A DNA stretch of 64,000 nucleotides from Streptomyces lasiicapitis (GTDB lineage: Bacteria > Actinomycetota > Actinomycetes > Streptomycetales > Streptomycetaceae), in the NCBI RefSeq assembly GCF_014646335.1, contig NZ_BMNG01000006.1, forward strand, positions 160,607 to 224,606, read 5' to 3'. Below are positions 62,402 through 64,000 of the stretch, piece after piece (positions within the stretch are counted from its first letter, which is position 1; each line of letters starts with the position of its first letter). The translations under genes were made by a program, and so were the position numbers. The notes beneath the pieces are model-generated. The model had not been told where the DNA came from, ran no database searches, and saw nothing but the letters and a program-made list of their open reading frames with translations.

Positions 62402-63436
62402 ATGTCCGTCACCCCCGAGAAGCTCCCGGCCACCGGCCGCGCCTGGCACCTCGTGCGCCGCCCGCACGGCTGGCCGGTCCCGGAGGACTTCGCGCTGCGC
62501 GAGGCCCCGGTCGAGGCCCCGGCGGAAGGCCGCGTGCTGATCCGCAACCTCTACTTCTCGGTCGATCCGTACATGCGCGGCCGTATGAACGACGTCAAGT
62601 CGTACATCCCGCCCTTCCAGCTCGACCAGCCCATGGAGGGCGGCGCGGTCGGCGTCGTCGTGGCGTCGAACGCGGACGGCTTCGCGGCGGGCGACCACGT
62701 CCTGCACTTCGCGGGCTGGCGGGAGTACGCGTCGGTGCCCGCGCAGTACGCGACGAAGGTGGACCCCGAGGCCGCGCCGCTGTCGGCGTATCTGGGCGTG
62801 CTCGGCATGACGGGCCTGACGGCGTACGCGGGTCTGCTCGAGGTCGCGTCCTTCAAGGAGGGCGACGCGGTCTTCGTCTCCGGCGCCGCGGGTGCCGTGG
62901 GCAGTGAGGTCGGCCAGATCGCCCGCCTCAAGGGCGCCTCGCGCGTCATCGGCTCCGCGGGATCGGACGAGAAGGTCAAGCTCCTGACCGAGGAGTACGG
63001 CTTCGACGCGGCGTTCAACTACCGCGACGAGCGCCCGGTCGCCGAGCAGCTCAAGGAAGCGGCCCCCGACGGCATCGACGTCTACTTCGACAACGTCGGC
63101 GGCGAGCACCTGGAGGCCGCCATCAGCCGCCTCAACGTCCACGGCCGCATCACCATCTGCGGCATGATCGCGGGCTACAACGACACGGAGCCGACGCCGG
63201 GCCCGCGCAACATGGCCATGATCATCGGCAAGCGGCTGAGTGTGCGGGGCATGCTCGTCCAGGACCACCAGGACCTCCAGGCGGAGTTCGTCCGCGAGGT
63301 CGGCGCCTGGGTGCGGTCCGGTGAGCTCAAGTACAACGAGACCGTCTCGCCCGGAATCGAGAGCGGCGCCGAGGCGTTCCTCGGCATGCTGCGCGGTGAG
63401 AACACCGGAAAGATGGTCGTCGCGCTGAACGCCTGA
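62402..63436 (+). CDS. NADP-dependent medium-chain oxidoreductase (PTGR/leukotriene-type)
   Basis: 344 aa, ATG 62402 with GAGGAGG 8 nt before. N-terminal GroES-like domain (RVLIRNLYFSVDPYMRGRMND, QPMEGGAVGVVVASNADGF), then Rossmann VFVSGAAGAVGSEVGQIARLKGASRVIGSAGSDEK and YFDNVGGEHLEAAISRL, GRITICGMIAGYN. No zinc-binding Cys set, so it belongs to the zinc-free alkenal/one reductase group (like curA/PTGR). It reduces activated double bonds of electrophiles. Regulated probably by the divergent MarR. Confidence 0.9.
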   Translation: MSVTPEKLPATGRAWHLVRRPHGWPVPEDFALREAPVEAPAEGRVLIRNLYFSVDPYMRGRMNDVKSYIPPFQLDQPMEGGAVGVVVASNADGFAAGDHVLHFAGWREYASVPAQYATKVDPEAAPLSAYLGVLGMTGLTAYAGLLEVASFKEGDAVFVSGAAGAVGSEVGQIARLKGASRVIGSAGSDEKVKLLTEEYGFDAAFNYRDERPVAEQLKEAAPDGIDVYFDNVGGEHLEAAISRLNVHGRITICGMIAGYNDTEPTPGPRNMAMIIGKRLSVRGMLVQDHQDLQAEFVREVGAWVRSGELKYNETVSPGIESGAEAFLGMLRGENTGKMVVALNA

Positions 63437-63558
63437 CGCACCACGGGGGAAGCGCGGACGCTTCCCCCTCCCCCTCTTCCGTAATCCGATAAAGTAATTC
63501 CACAACTGCCGGTCGGGCGGGCGCGCGACACGGCACACCCCAGGAGGAATCGGCACTT

Positions 63559-63987
<429 letters not shown>

Positions 63988-64000
63988 GCCTTCCGAAACA

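Overview
The window is high-GC DNA with strong third-position GC, and its genes are mostly those of a Streptomyces chromosome arm-proximal core: a dnaG end, the group-2 sigma factor hrdA, the actin-like mbl, a malonyl-CoA ligase of the MatB type and an SCO2400-family protein. From memory, not checked here, the order dnaG - hrdA - two ABC half-transporters - FGGY kinase ... mbl ... matB follows the S. coelicolor SCO2468-SCO2444 neighbourhood. No phage, insertion sequence or CRISPR array was seen.

Region by region. 1-8 kb: end of dnaG, hrdA, a coupled ABC exporter pair, a sugar kinase and a YtxH-like protein. 8.2-8.6 kb: two near-identical tRNA-Asn genes and a CAU-anticodon tRNA. 9.2-12.6 kb: a receptor-type Ser/Thr kinase with an in-frame TTA codon, and an FHA-domain protein. 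12.6-22.1 kb: a compact accessory locus with a leftward, overlapping-gene operon (FecB-FecCD-FecE-like importer, DUF4213/DUF364 protein, threonine-kinase-like GHMP kinase, cysteine-synthase-fold PLP enzyme, then a regulator-like protein without an HTH). It is headed by a Zur-box-like palindrome, and a divergent EntS-type exporter plus an Fe/2-oxoglutarate dioxygenase complete it. I read this as an unrecognised, NRPS-independent metallophore (probably zincophore) system and as the best candidate for something new here. 22.3-25.7 kb: molybdate regulator, ModA and a fused ModBC. 26-35.5 kb: a GAF sensor kinase with a degenerate ATPase domain, mbl, an MFS transporter, a large secreted subtilase and a membrane protein. 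35.5-46 kb: matB, a glycosyltransferase fused to receiver-like and degenerate GGDEF-like domains, an acyltransferase, an epoxide-hydrolase-like enzyme with a divergent WYL regulator, a second Ser/Thr kinase and an ATP-grasp protein.

46-57.8 kb is one long leftward operon for a cell-envelope glycan or glycolipid: GT4 glycosyltransferase, methyltransferase, giant AftD/DUF3367-like membrane glycosyltransferase, condensation-like acyltransferase, methyltransferase, DMT-type permease, Trm112-like protein, FkbM methyltransferase and an unknown protein. Every junction overlaps or nearly touches. Between the AftD-like gene and the acyltransferase there are three tandem copies of a 134-bp unit (the first is the AftD tail); the other two each make a 45-codon mini-gene that starts and stops in ATGA overlaps, so coupling passes through the repeats unbroken.

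58-64 kb: a DUF3068 membrane protein, a 50-aa membrane peptide coupled to a PucR-type regulator, an SCO2400-family protein, a MarR regulator, a medium-chain reductase and an Ohr-type peroxide-resistance protein. Chromosome-wide repeat families also appear: one 27-bp core in three copies (two of them facing each other after modBC), one repeat inside the mod operon, and one embedded in frame in the acyltransferase gene.
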